DNA from: Frateuria_A yonginensis
Lineage (GTDB): Bacteria; Pseudomonadota; Gammaproteobacteria; Xanthomonadales; Rhodanobacteraceae
Assembly (NCBI RefSeq): GCF_037137055.1
Contig: NZ_JBBBNY010000011.1
Coordinates: 46,512 to 110,511, forward strand
DNA length: 64,000 nt
Direction: 5' to 3'
Positions 54,841-62,269 of this stretch are shown here, in pieces. The first letter of the stretch is position 1. Every line of letters begins with the position of its first letter. Under the pieces are notes generated by a model. That model was not told the origin of the DNA, ran no database searches, and saw only the letters and a program-made list of their open reading frames with translations. The position numbers and the translations under genes were made by a program.

Positions 54841-55199
54841 ACTCTCCTCCCCGTCGGGCAGGTTGCGGACCGCAACCGTGCGCCCGATGCCATGCTGGAG
54901 CACCGCGGCGGTGTATGCCGTAAAACCCGTGCGACCGGCCTCGTCACGAGCGCGTACGAGGCCCGCCGAGACGTACCCGACGCTCCGGGCCGGCGATCAC
55001 GCCCATGGCCACGTCGTCGGGGCGCGTCGCGACGGGGCGGCAGACAAGGGCGTGGCCCGCCAAATAAAAGGCGCCCGGAATCCGGGCGCCGAGGGGTGCC
55101 TTCAGAGCCGGGGCTAGGGGGCGTGGAACCGAAGGCCTGCACACGTTAACGACCGGGTCACCCGGAAACCGTGATCGACATCCTGTTTTCACGAAGTCT
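54841..55199. other. Gene-free interval upstream of GGDEF-EAL gene
   Basis: Holds the leader of the GGDEF-EAL gene (including its alternative start at 54903) and, from 55063, the terminator of the glycosylase gene. The remaining 54904-55062 is GC-rich with no recognised gene or RNA. Confidence 0.6.
55063..55090 (-). terminator. Intrinsic terminator of the Tag-like gene
   Basis: On the minus strand GGCGCCCGG, a 3-base loop, CCGGGCGCC, then TTTTATTT (55069-55062). Perfect 9-bp stem, 110 bp after the stop of the glycosylase gene. Confidence 0.85.
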
Positions 55200-55670
55200 T
55201 CACGCCGTACCGGGTGGCCCCGCAGGGTCGACGGCCACGTCGCCCAGTGCCCGCACGAACCAGCGGATGGAGGGCGCGCCGATGTAATGCGCCCAGCGGT
55301 CGATGTCCGCGACCAGCGCCGCCTCGTCGCCGCCGAAGGAGCGCAGATACGCCGGCACGCTGCCGAAGCGCCGGCCGCGCTCGGCCAGATCGCGCGCGTT
55401 GCGCAGCGTGGCCAGGATCTTTTTCGGGTTGCGGATCATGCCCTCGGCCTCGAGCAGCGCGGCGAGCCGCGCGTCCGGCCAGGTGGCCACCCTGGCGAGG
55501 TCGAAGCCGGCGAAGGCACGGCGGATCGCCGGCCAGCGCGCGCGCACGACGGCCGGCCGGAAGCGGGCCTGGAACACCGCGGCGGCGAGCAGTTCGAACA
55601 CCGCGTCGTCGCCCGCCGCCGGGACCTCGCCCAGCGGGTTCCAGCCGTCCACGATCCAGGGCGTCGCCAT
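55200..55670 (-). CDS. DNA-3-methyladenine glycosylase I-like protein, short form
   Basis: 156 aa. Resembles the HhH-type core of Tag: FELLAAAVFQARFRPAVVRA, IRRAFAGFDLARVATWPDAR and EGMIRNPKKILATLRNARDL match the family pattern. It lacks the flanking Cys/His zinc-binding residues that E. coli Tag carries at both ends and begins differently (MATPWIVDGWNPLGEVPAAG). Base-excision repair of alkylated DNA is plausible but not shown. Single gene with its own terminator. Confidence 0.7.
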   Translation of the reverse strand: MATPWIVDGWNPLGEVPAAGDDAVFELLAAAVFQARFRPAVVRARWPAIRRAFAGFDLARVATWPDARLAALLEAEGMIRNPKKILATLRNARDLAERGRRFGSVPAYLRSFGGDEAALVADIDRWAHYIGAPSIRWFVRALGDVAVDPAGPPGTA

Positions 55671-55722
55671 GCACCGCTCCGGACCTGGGCGGGAGCCGCG
55701 CTCCGCCCAGGTCGCGCACCGC

Positions 55723-56775
55723 TCAGGCGGCCAGCGAGGCGTTGTCGATCACGAAACGGTACTTCACGTCGCTGCGCTGCATGCGGTCGTAGGCCTCGTC
55801 GATCTGCTGCACGGGAATCATCTCGATGTCGGCGACGATGCCGCGCTCGGCGCAGAAGTCGAGCATCTCCTGTGTCTCGGCGATGCCGCCGATCAGCGAA
55901 CCGGCGATCGAGCGGCGCCCGAAGATCAGCTGCGCCACGTTCGGGCTCGGATGCGCGTGCTCGGGCACGCCGACCAGGCACAGCGTACCGTCGCGCTTGA
56001 GCAGGCGGGTGTAGGCATCGAGGTCGTGGCTGGCGGCGACCGTGTCCAGGATCAGGTCGAAGCTGCCGCCGTGGCGGGCCATCCCGTCGGCGTCCTTCGA
56101 GATCACCACCTCGTCGGCGCCCAGCGCGAGCGCATCTCGCCGCTTGCTCTCGGAGGTGGTGAACGCGACGGTGTGCGCGCCCATCGCATGGGCGAGCTTG
56201 ATGCCCATGTGGCCAAGCCCGCCGATGCCGACGATGCCCACTTTCCTGCCCGGGCCGGCGCCCCAGTGACGCAGCGGCGAATACGTGGTGATGCCCGCGC
56301 ACAGCAATGGCGCCACGGCGGCCAGTTGCTCCTGCGGGTGGCGGATCTTCAGCACGAAGCGGTCGTTCACCACGATCCGCTGCGAGTAGCCGCCCAGCGT
56401 GTGGCCCGGCGCCTCCGGCGTCTTGCCGTTGTAGGTGCCGGTGAAGCCGTTCTCGCAGAACTGCTCCAGGCCTTCGCCGCAGGAGGCACAGTGCTGGCAA
56501 CTGCCGACCAGGCAGCCGACGCCCACCGTGTCACCCACCTTGAACCCGGTGACTTCGCTGCCGACGGCGCTGACGTGACCGACGATCTCGTGGCCGGGCA
56601 CGCAGGGGTAGAGGGTGCCGGCCCATTCGGAGCGGACCGTGTGCAGGTCGGAGTGGCACACGCCGCAGTAGGCGATCTCGATCTGCACGTCGTGCGGGCC
56701 GGGCTGGCGGCGCTCGATGTCAAGGGCTTGCAGCGGCTTGTCGCCGGCAACGGCGCCATAGGCTTTGGTTTTCAT
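55723..56775 (-). CDS. Zinc-dependent NAD(P) alcohol dehydrogenase (CAD/YahK type)
   Basis: 350 aa medium-chain dehydrogenase. Catalytic zinc site CGVCHSDLHTVRSEW and PGHEIVGHV, structural zinc cysteines in GSCQHCASCGEGLEQFCENG, and the Rossmann motif GIGGLGHMGIKLAHAMG. Best match is the broad-range aldehyde reductase/cinnamyl alcohol dehydrogenase group. The start at MKTKAYGAVAGDKPLQ was chosen, with GGAGTCCC (RBS) upstream. Divergent from the arsenic operon by 265 bp; the link to arsenic is probably only positional. Confidence 0.92.
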   Translation of the reverse strand: MKTKAYGAVAGDKPLQALDIERRQPGPHDVQIEIAYCGVCHSDLHTVRSEWAGTLYPCVPGHEIVGHVSAVGSEVTGFKVGDTVGVGCLVGSCQHCASCGEGLEQFCENGFTGTYNGKTPEAPGHTLGGYSQRIVVNDRFVLKIRHPQEQLAAVAPLLCAGITTYSPLRHWGAGPGRKVGIVGIGGLGHMGIKLAHAMGAHTVAFTTSESKRRDALALGADEVVISKDADGMARHGGSFDLILDTVAASHDLDAYTRLLKRDGTLCLVGVPEHAHPSPNVAQLIFGRRSIAGSLIGGIAETQEMLDFCAERGIVADIEMIPVQQIDEAYDRMQRSDVKYRFVIDNASLAA

Positions 56776-57005
56776 GCGGGACTCCTGCGTGGGAAGGATC
56801 GGGCCGCACGGCGATCGGCGGGAAGCCGAACCGTGCCATCCGCGCAAGTCTGCCTGTCCGCGGCCCTCGGGTCAGCCACCGACGCCGCGTGCGCCTGTCC
56901 GCGTCGCTGTGGATCGGCGCCGTCCTTCGTGGATCGACGATCTCCCGCCCCGCCGAGACCGCCTCGGCATCGGCGCGCGGTGGCGCCGAGTCCCCCAAGG
57001 CTGTC

Positions 57006-57034
57006 TTGACAACGCGCAATATTTCGATAATATT
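57006..57034 (+). promoter_or_regulatory. arsR promoter with overlapping ArsR-type operator
   Basis: -35 TTGACA (57006-57011), 16-bp spacer, -10 TAATAT (57028-57033). An AT-rich inverted repeat AATATTTCGATAATATT (57018-57034) covers the -10 box, as expected for ArsR autorepression. The predicted transcription start is within one or two bases of the arsR ATG at 57041, so the mRNA may be leaderless. Confidence 0.75.
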
Positions 57035-57040
57035 GGAATT

Positions 57041-57382
57041 ATGGAAACAAAAGCCGCCTTGCTGGCCTTGAGCGCACTTGGTCACGAGTCGCGCCTGGCG
57101 GCCTTTCGCGAACTCGTGCAGGCCGGACCCGAAGGCCTCGCCGTCGGCGAGCTGCGCGAGCGCCTGGGCCTGCCACCCGCCACCCTCACCGCGCACCTGA
57201 ACGTGCTGCGTGCGGCCGGGCTGGTGCAGGACGCACGCGAAGGGCGGGTGATCCGCGTTCGCGCCGGCTACACGCAGATGGACGCGCTGCTCGCCTACCT
57301 CACCGAAAACTGCTGCGCCGGATCCGCCACGTGCGGACCGGCTGCGACCTGCCCGCCACGCCGCAAGGGAGCCCCGAGATGA
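57041..57382 (+). CDS. arsR: ArsR family arsenic-responsive repressor
   Basis: 113-aa winged-helix repressor. METKAALLALSALGHESRLA, RLGLPPATLTAHLNVLRAAG (recognition region) and GRVIRVRAGYTQMDAL are typical. It lacks the ELCVC site of E. coli ArsR; instead a Cys group lies in the C-terminus (ENCCAGSATCGPAATC), as in ArsR types that bind As(III) through C-terminal cysteines. Overlaps arsI by 4 bp (ATGA). Controls the operator across its own -10. Confidence 0.9.
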   Translation: METKAALLALSALGHESRLAAFRELVQAGPEGLAVGELRERLGLPPATLTAHLNVLRAAGLVQDAREGRVIRVRAGYTQMDALLAYLTENCCAGSATCGPAATCPPRRKGAPR

Positions 57383-57867
57383 ACCGATTCCACGTGCACC
57401 TCAACGTCGCCGACCTGGCGACGAGCATCCGCTTCTACACCGCGCTGTTCGCGTCCGAACCGACCGTCCGCAAGGACGACTACGCCAAGTGGATGCTCGA
57501 GGACCCCCGCGTCAACTTCGCCATCTCCAGCACCGGCCGCGCGCCCGGCGTCGACCACCTGGGCATCCAGGCCGACAGCGCCGAGGCGCTTGCCGCACTG
57601 GGCCACCGGCTGGATGCGGCCGGCGGCGGGCTCGTGCCCGAGCAGGCCACCGTGTGCTGCTACGCGCGCTCGGACAAGCTGTGGACCGAAGACCCGCAGG
57701 GCACCCGCTGGGAGACCTTCCACACGCTGGGCGAGGCCACCACCTATTACGCCGGCGAGGCACCCTGCGCCACCGACGGCGCCACCTGCAGCCCCGACCT
57801 GCGTGCAGCCAAGCCCAAGGTGGACAAGGGCACGGGCTGCTGCGTCCCGGCTTCGGGCTGCTGCTGA
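57379..57867 (+). CDS. arsI: ArsI/CadI-type C-As lyase (vicinal oxygen chelate dioxygenase)
   Basis: Cleaves the carbon-arsenic bond of trivalent methyl and aromatic arsenicals. 162 aa glyoxalase-fold protein: starts MNRFHVHLNVADLATSIRFY, with probable Fe(II) ligands His5, His60 and Glu112 (ETFH region) and the vicinal cysteine pair at about 93-94 (VCCYARSDKLWTEDPQG) that binds the arsenical. The C-terminus is Cys-rich (CATDGATCSP, TGCCVPASGCC). Distinguished from plain glyoxalases by the Cys pair and by the ars context. Confidence 0.87.
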   Translation: MNRFHVHLNVADLATSIRFYTALFASEPTVRKDDYAKWMLEDPRVNFAISSTGRAPGVDHLGIQADSAEALAALGHRLDAAGGGLVPEQATVCCYARSDKLWTEDPQGTRWETFHTLGEATTYYAGEAPCATDGATCSPDLRAAKPKVDKGTGCCVPASGCC

Positions 57868-57876
57868 GGGCCGGCC

Positions 57877-58317
57877 ATGGAACTGCGCCACGCCACGGCC
57901 GCCGAACAGGCTCCGATCCATGCGCTGCTCGCCCGCTGCGCCCTGCCCACCGGGGACCTCGCCGAGGCCCGGGTGGATTTCGTCGTGGCCGTCGAGGGCG
58001 ACCGGCTGGTCGGTGCGGTCGGCCTGCAGCAGTTCGGCGACACCGGCCTGCTGCGCTCGCTGGCGGTGGAGGAAAGCGCCCGCGGCGCCGGTATCGGCGC
58101 GCGGCTGGTGCGCGCGCTCGAAGCGCTGGCGCGCGAGCGCGGCCTGCGGCAGCTGGTGCTGCTGACCCAGACCGCGGAGGCGTTCTTCGCCGGCCGCGGC
58201 TACGCGCCCATCGACAGGCAGACGGTACCCGCCCGGGTGCAGGCGAGCGCGGAATTCCGCTCGCTCTGCCCGGCCTCGGCCACCTGCATGACCCGTACGC
58301 TGGAAGACGCCGCATGA
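57877..58317 (+). CDS. arsN2: Arsenic resistance N-acetyltransferase ArsN2
   Basis: 146-aa GNAT protein found in ars operons. MELRHATAAEQAPIHALLAR start, RSLAVEESARGAGIGARLVR (acetyl-CoA loop), LVLLTQTAEAFFAGRGYAPI, and the typical end SAEFRSLCPASATCMTRTL. Role in resistance is known from genetic context; some ArsN proteins acetylate arsenical antibiotics. Starts 9 bp after arsI and overlaps arsC by 4 bp. Confidence 0.88.
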   Translation: MELRHATAAEQAPIHALLARCALPTGDLAEARVDFVVAVEGDRLVGAVGLQQFGDTGLLRSLAVEESARGAGIGARLVRALEALARERGLRQLVLLTQTAEAFFAGRGYAPIDRQTVPARVQASAEFRSLCPASATCMTRTLEDAA

Positions 58318-58703
58318 GGAAGAAGCGCGTCCTGTTCGTCTGCGTGGAGAACGCCAACCGCAGCCAGATGGCCGAGGCCTTCGCCCGCATCCACGGCCGC
58401 GACACGGTGGAGCCGCTGAGCGCCGGATCGGCGCCCTCGGGCGGGATCAACCCGCGCGCCGTGCGCTTCATGGCCGAGCTGGGCTACGACCTCGCCGCCC
58501 ACCGCTCCAAGTCCCTCGCCGAGATCGAGGGCACGTTCGACGCGGTGGTCACCATGGGCTGTGGCGACAGCTGCCCGTGGCTGCCGGCACGGCGGCGCGA
58601 GGACTGGAACCTGCCCGATCCGAGGGACATGGACGACGCCGGCTACCGTGCCGTGCGCGACGCGATCTCCGCGCGCGTGCGCACCCTGCTGGACACGCTC
58701 TGA
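58314..58703 (+). CDS. arsC: Arsenate reductase, LMW-phosphatase type
   Basis: Reduces As(V) to As(III). 129 aa with the P-loop VCVENANRSQ (CX5R with Cys10), two further cysteines at 83 and 87 (MGCGDSCPWL) suited to a disulfide relay, and WNLPDPRDMDD typical of the thioredoxin-linked family. ATGA overlap with arsN2 and TGATG overlap with the aquaporin gene. Confidence 0.92.
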   Translation: MRKKRVLFVCVENANRSQMAEAFARIHGRDTVEPLSAGSAPSGGINPRAVRFMAELGYDLAAHRSKSLAEIEGTFDAVVTMGCGDSCPWLPARRREDWNLPDPRDMDDAGYRAVRDAISARVRTLLDTL

Positions 58704-59377
58704 TGCCGCTGTCGCGCAAGCTGCTCGCCGAGTTCATCGGCACCGCCCTGCTGCTGGCGGCGGTCGTGGGTTCGGGCATCATGGGTGCGGCCCTGTCGCC
58801 GCAGAACACCGCGGTGGCGCTGCTCGCCAACGCGGCCGCGACCGCCGCGGCGCTGTACGTGCTGATCGCGCTGTTCGGCCCGCTCTCGGGTGCCCACTTC
58901 AATCCGGCGGTGACGCTCGTCGCCTGCCTGCGGCGCGAGTTGACGGCCCGCCACGCGCTCGCCTACGCAGTGGTCCAGATCGCCGCCGCCGTCTCCGGCG
59001 TGTTGCTGGCGCACGCGATGTTCGACCTGCCGCTGATCCAGTCCGGCACGCACGTGCGCACCGGCCCGGCCCAGTGGCTGAGCGAGGCCGTGGCGGCCTT
59101 CGGCCTGCTGCTGACCATCCTGCTCGGCACCCGCCAGCGCCCGGCCGCGGTGCCGGTGCTGGTCGCCGGCTACATCTTCGCCGCCTACTGGTTCACCGCC
59201 AGCACCTCGTTCGCCAACCCCGCGGTGACGCTGGCGCGTTCGCTGACGCAGAGTTTCGCCGGCATCCGCCCGGCCGACGTCAGCGGCTTCGTGCTCGCGC
59301 AGCTGGCAGGCGCGCTCGCCGCCGCGCCGGTGGCTGCCGTTCTCGCGGAGGCGCCGGAGCCGGCGCGGGCCTCCTAG
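58703..59377 (+). CDS. aqpS: Aquaporin/aquaglyceroporin of ars operon (AqpS-like)
   Basis: 224 aa MIP channel with six helices and two NPA boxes, HFNPAVTLVA and FANPAVTLAR. Ars-operon aquaporins of this kind carry As(III) or methylarsenicals down their gradient and can replace ArsB/Acr3 pumps; no ArsB or Acr3 gene is present here. First ATG overlaps the arsC stop by one base. Pairing with arsI suggests uptake or release of organoarsenical products. Confidence 0.88.
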   Translation: MPLSRKLLAEFIGTALLLAAVVGSGIMGAALSPQNTAVALLANAAATAAALYVLIALFGPLSGAHFNPAVTLVACLRRELTARHALAYAVVQIAAAVSGVLLAHAMFDLPLIQSGTHVRTGPAQWLSEAVAAFGLLLTILLGTRQRPAAVPVLVAGYIFAAYWFTASTSFANPAVTLARSLTQSFAGIRPADVSGFVLAQLAGALAAAPVAAVLAEAPEPARAS

Positions 59378-59457
59378 CGGCCAGGGCATGTGGCTGCGTG
59401 CAGGGCTGCCGAGACGATAAGCTTCCTCTCTCATCCATGCCTGCAGGGGATCCGCGC

Positions 59458-60369
59458 ATGCGCCGTCCGTTCCTCCTACTCATGCTCGCCGGACTGCTGT
59501 CGTTGCCCGCGCTGGCCGCCGAGACGCACGACACGCCCACGCCGAAGGAGCTGCTGGCGCAGTCCCGGCCGCAGGAGTGGCGCCGGCCGGACCCGGCCAA
59601 CCTGCTCGACATGAAGCTGCCCGGTGGCCACGTGCTGATCGAGCTGGCGCCCGACTTCACCCCGCTGCACGCGGCCAACATCCGCACCCTGGTGCGCGAG
59701 CACTACTTCGACGGGCTCGCCATCGTGCGCGTGCAGGACAACTTCGTCACGCAGTGGGACGATCCGGCCGCGGACGACGAGGACAAGGCGCACATCAAGC
59801 CGCTCGGCGGTGCCAAGAAGACCCTGCCACCGGAGTACACCCGCGCGATCGATCCCAGGCTCGAGTGGACGCCGCTGCCCGACGGCGACGTGTATGCGCC
59901 GGAGGTGGGGTTTTCCGAGGGCTTTCCGGTCGCCCGCGACCCGGCCACCGGCCGCGAGTGGATCACCCATTGCTACGGCACCGTCGGCGTGGCGCGCGAC
60001 GTCGACCCGCACAGCGGCAACGGCAGCGCGCTCTACGCCATCATCGGCCAGGCCCCGCGCGGGCTGGATCGCAACCTCGCGGTGGCCGGGCGCGTGATCG
60101 ACGGCATGGAGTTGCTCTCGGCGCTGCCGCGCGGTCCGGCGCCGATGGGCTTCTACACCGACAAGGCGCAGCGCGTGCGGATCGAGTCGGTGCGCCTGGC
60201 CGCGGACTTGCCGCCGGCCGAGCGCCCGAGGATCGAGGTGCTGCGCACCGACAGCGCCACCTTCGCCAAGCTGGTCGAGGCCAAGCGCAACCGCCACGAT
60301 GCCTTCTACACGGTGCCGGCGGGCAAGATCGACCTGTGCAGCATCGGCGTCCCCTCGCGCAAGGAATGA
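59458..60369 (+). CDS. Exported cyclophilin-type peptidyl-prolyl isomerase
   Basis: 303 aa with a signal peptide (MRRPFLLLMLAGLLSLPALA). Cyclophilin domain with an extra insert: HAANIRTLVREHYFDGLAIV, RVQDNFVTQWDDPAADDEDK, ITHCYGTVGVARDVDPHSGN and YAIIGQAPRGLDRNLAVAG. The FHR catalytic Arg is replaced in context by VRVQDNF, so activity may be atypical. Large periplasmic form common in xanthomonads. Its start is 80 bp after the ars operon; probably separate from it. Confidence 0.82.
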   Translation: MRRPFLLLMLAGLLSLPALAAETHDTPTPKELLAQSRPQEWRRPDPANLLDMKLPGGHVLIELAPDFTPLHAANIRTLVREHYFDGLAIVRVQDNFVTQWDDPAADDEDKAHIKPLGGAKKTLPPEYTRAIDPRLEWTPLPDGDVYAPEVGFSEGFPVARDPATGREWITHCYGTVGVARDVDPHSGNGSALYAIIGQAPRGLDRNLAVAGRVIDGMELLSALPRGPAPMGFYTDKAQRVRIESVRLAADLPPAERPRIEVLRTDSATFAKLVEAKRNRHDAFYTVPAGKIDLCSIGVPSRKE

Positions 60370-60543
60370 CGCAAAAGCCCCTCGCGCAGGGTAATGATGC
60401 CAACAGTCCCTCTGCGGAGGATCGGGTGAGCGCGTGGCATGGACGGCGCGCTCCGCCCGCACCCTCACCCGCCTGCTGGCACCTCTTCGGAGGGACAGGA
60501 TTCGGCCGGGTTGACCGGGCGCGGCGTCGACGGCGCTGCCTCG

Positions 60544-60570
60544 TGTAGGAGCGAGCTTGCTCGCGATGCC
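60544..60570. repeat. Single REP element
   Basis: GTAGGAGCGAGCTTGCTCGC followed by GATGCCC. This is the best-preserved copy of the family in the window and matches its consensus fully. No inverted partner is visible within 100 bp. Confidence 0.85.
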
Positions 60571-60623
60571 CTTCGCCGGTGTGCGCCCACGCTCGCGCAA
60601 CGGGTCGTCGGGATGGTGCAGCC

Positions 60624-60662
60624 TCGGCCCTCTCCTTGCGGAAAGGGATTGGAGTGAGGGTT
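60624..60662. repeat. Second intergenic repeat family, copy
   Basis: GGCCCTCTCCTTGCGGAAAG followed by GGATTGGAGTGAGGG; same layout as the element at 17211-17247. Confidence 0.5.
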
Positions 60663-60810
60663 CGGCATCGCCGCGCGCCTGGCTCCGCCCGCCCCCCTGC
60701 CGGGCCCTCTCCTGGTGGCGGAGGGATCGGCTCGGGTGGCCCGAGGGGCGCTTCGACCGCGCCGGCGTCCGTTGCACCTACAATGCGCTCCTCCCACGCG
60801 CGACCTCCCC

Positions 60811-61737
60811 ATGCACGCCACCAGCAAGGCCCGTCTGCAGATCCACTTCTGCGTGCTGTTGTGGGGTTTCACCGCCATCCTCGGCAAGCTGATCACGCTG
60901 CCGGCGGCGGCACTGGTGTGGTGGCGCATGCTGCTGGTGACGGTGGCGTTGCTGGCGACGCCGCGCGTCTGGCGCGGGCTGCGCGCGATGCCTGCGCGAC
61001 TGCGCTGGGCGTATGCGGGGATCGGCGTGCTGGTGTCGCTGCACTGGCTCACTTTCTATGCGGCGATCAAGCTCTCCAACGCGTCGGTCGGGGCGACCTG
61101 CATCGCGCTGGGGCCGGTGTTCCTGGCCTTCGTGGAGCCGTGGATCGCGCGGCGGCGTTTCGACCCGCGCGAGCTGCTGCTGGGCGTGGCGGTGGTGCCC
61201 GGGGTGGCGCTGGTCGTCGGCGGGGTACCGACGGCGATGCGGCTGGGATTGGTCGTAGGCACCGCCTCGGCCCTGCTGGTGGCACTGTTCAGCGCCTGCA
61301 ACAAGCGGCTGGTGGAACATGCCGACCCGCTCACCGTGACCTGCCTCGAACTGGGCACCGGAACGCTGTTCCTGGGCCTCCTGGCGCCCCTGCTGCCGCA
61401 TGCGGGAAGCGCCTTCGCCCTGCCGGGCGCGCACGACGCCGTCCTGCTGGTGCTGCTGTCCTTCGGCTGCACGCTGCTGCCGTTCGCGCTCGCCTTGGTC
61501 GCGCTGCGCCACCTGAGTGCGTTCGGCACGCAGATGGTGACGAACCTCGAGCCGGTCTACGCGATCGTGCTGGCCGTGCTGTTGCTGGGCGAGCAGCGCG
61601 AGCTCGCCTGGCCGTTCTACCTGGGCGTGGCGGTGATCCTGGCGGCCGTGTTCGCACATCCCTGGCTGTGCCGCCGCACGCAGCCTGCGCAGCCGGAACT
61701 GCTCGGCGTCAGCGAATCGCACAACACCGCGGAGTGA
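60811..61737 (+). CDS. EamA/DMT superfamily transporter
   Basis: 308 aa with ten hydrophobic helices in two EamA repeats. HFCVLLWGFTAILGKLITLP opens the first repeat, SALLVALFSACNKRLVEHAD the second, and FGTQMVTNLEPVYAIVLAVL is the characteristic late motif. Likely metabolite exporter; substrate unknown. The start was chosen at MHATSKARLQIHF just before helix 1. Confidence 0.9.
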   Translation: MHATSKARLQIHFCVLLWGFTAILGKLITLPAAALVWWRMLLVTVALLATPRVWRGLRAMPARLRWAYAGIGVLVSLHWLTFYAAIKLSNASVGATCIALGPVFLAFVEPWIARRRFDPRELLLGVAVVPGVALVVGGVPTAMRLGLVVGTASALLVALFSACNKRLVEHADPLTVTCLELGTGTLFLGLLAPLLPHAGSAFALPGAHDAVLLVLLSFGCTLLPFALALVALRHLSAFGTQMVTNLEPVYAIVLAVLLLGEQRELAWPFYLGVAVILAAVFAHPWLCRRTQPAQPELLGVSESHNTAE

Positions 61738-61768
61738 GCCTCACCCGCCGTACGCGAACCGCGCGGCC

Positions 61769-62113
61769 TCAGTGGCCCGAGGACGATCCGCCGGCCGGCT
61801 CGGCGGTGGTGCCGCTGTTCAGATGGTTGCCGTTGCTGTGCTGGGCGTCCGGGGCATGCTCGGGGCTGGTCGCCGGGCCTCGCCCGTGGGCGGCCTGGCG
61901 GCTCTTCATCCGCGGGCTGCCGCTGTGCCCGACCTGCGAACCGCCGGTCGAACTGGCCGCCGGATGGGCGCTACGCATGCCGTTGGCCTGCGTGGCGGGC
62001 GGGTGGTCCATCGAGCCAATGGCGCCAGTCGCGGGAGGCGCCGTCTGCGCGAAGCCGTGGGCGCCCGCCAGGACAAGCCCCACGGCGGCCAGGCTGCTGG
62101 TCGTGATGTTCAT
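61769..62113 (-). CDS. Small secreted low-complexity protein
   Basis: 114 aa. Signal peptide MNITTSSLAAVGLVLAGAHG then a mature part almost entirely of Gly, Ser, Ala, His, Pro, Asn and Thr (e.g. SMDHPPATQANGMRSAHPAA, PDAQHSNGNHLNSGTTAEPA). Nine or so histidines are spread through it. RBS AGAGGA is 7 bases before the ATG. No family recognised; an intrinsically disordered periplasmic or metal-binding protein is possible. Confidence 0.6.
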   Translation of the reverse strand: MNITTSSLAAVGLVLAGAHGFAQTAPPATGAIGSMDHPPATQANGMRSAHPAASSTGGSQVGHSGSPRMKSRQAAHGRGPATSPEHAPDAQHSNGNHLNSGTTAEPAGGSSSGH

Positions 62114-62269
62114 GGGGCGTTCCTCTTCGACTCAGGCGCGAGGCGCGCCGTGGAGGGCACCATGCGCAGCGGCCGGTCGCCGGCCCGTGACCGCGGGACC
62201 GGCCGCGCGTGAAGGCGGACGCGGCCCGTCAGCCGCCGCTCGGAGTTCGTGGCCGCCTATACTGGCGGA

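Larger units (their letters stand above)
60370..60810. other. Gene-free interval with repeats
   Basis: About 440 bp with no convincing gene. It contains a single REP (60544-60570), a copy of the CCCTCTCC/GGAGAGGG repeat (60624-60662), further decayed pieces of the same type (around 60461-60500 and 60700), and a possible -10 TACAAT (60779-60784) for the EamA gene, without a clear -35. Confidence 0.6.
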
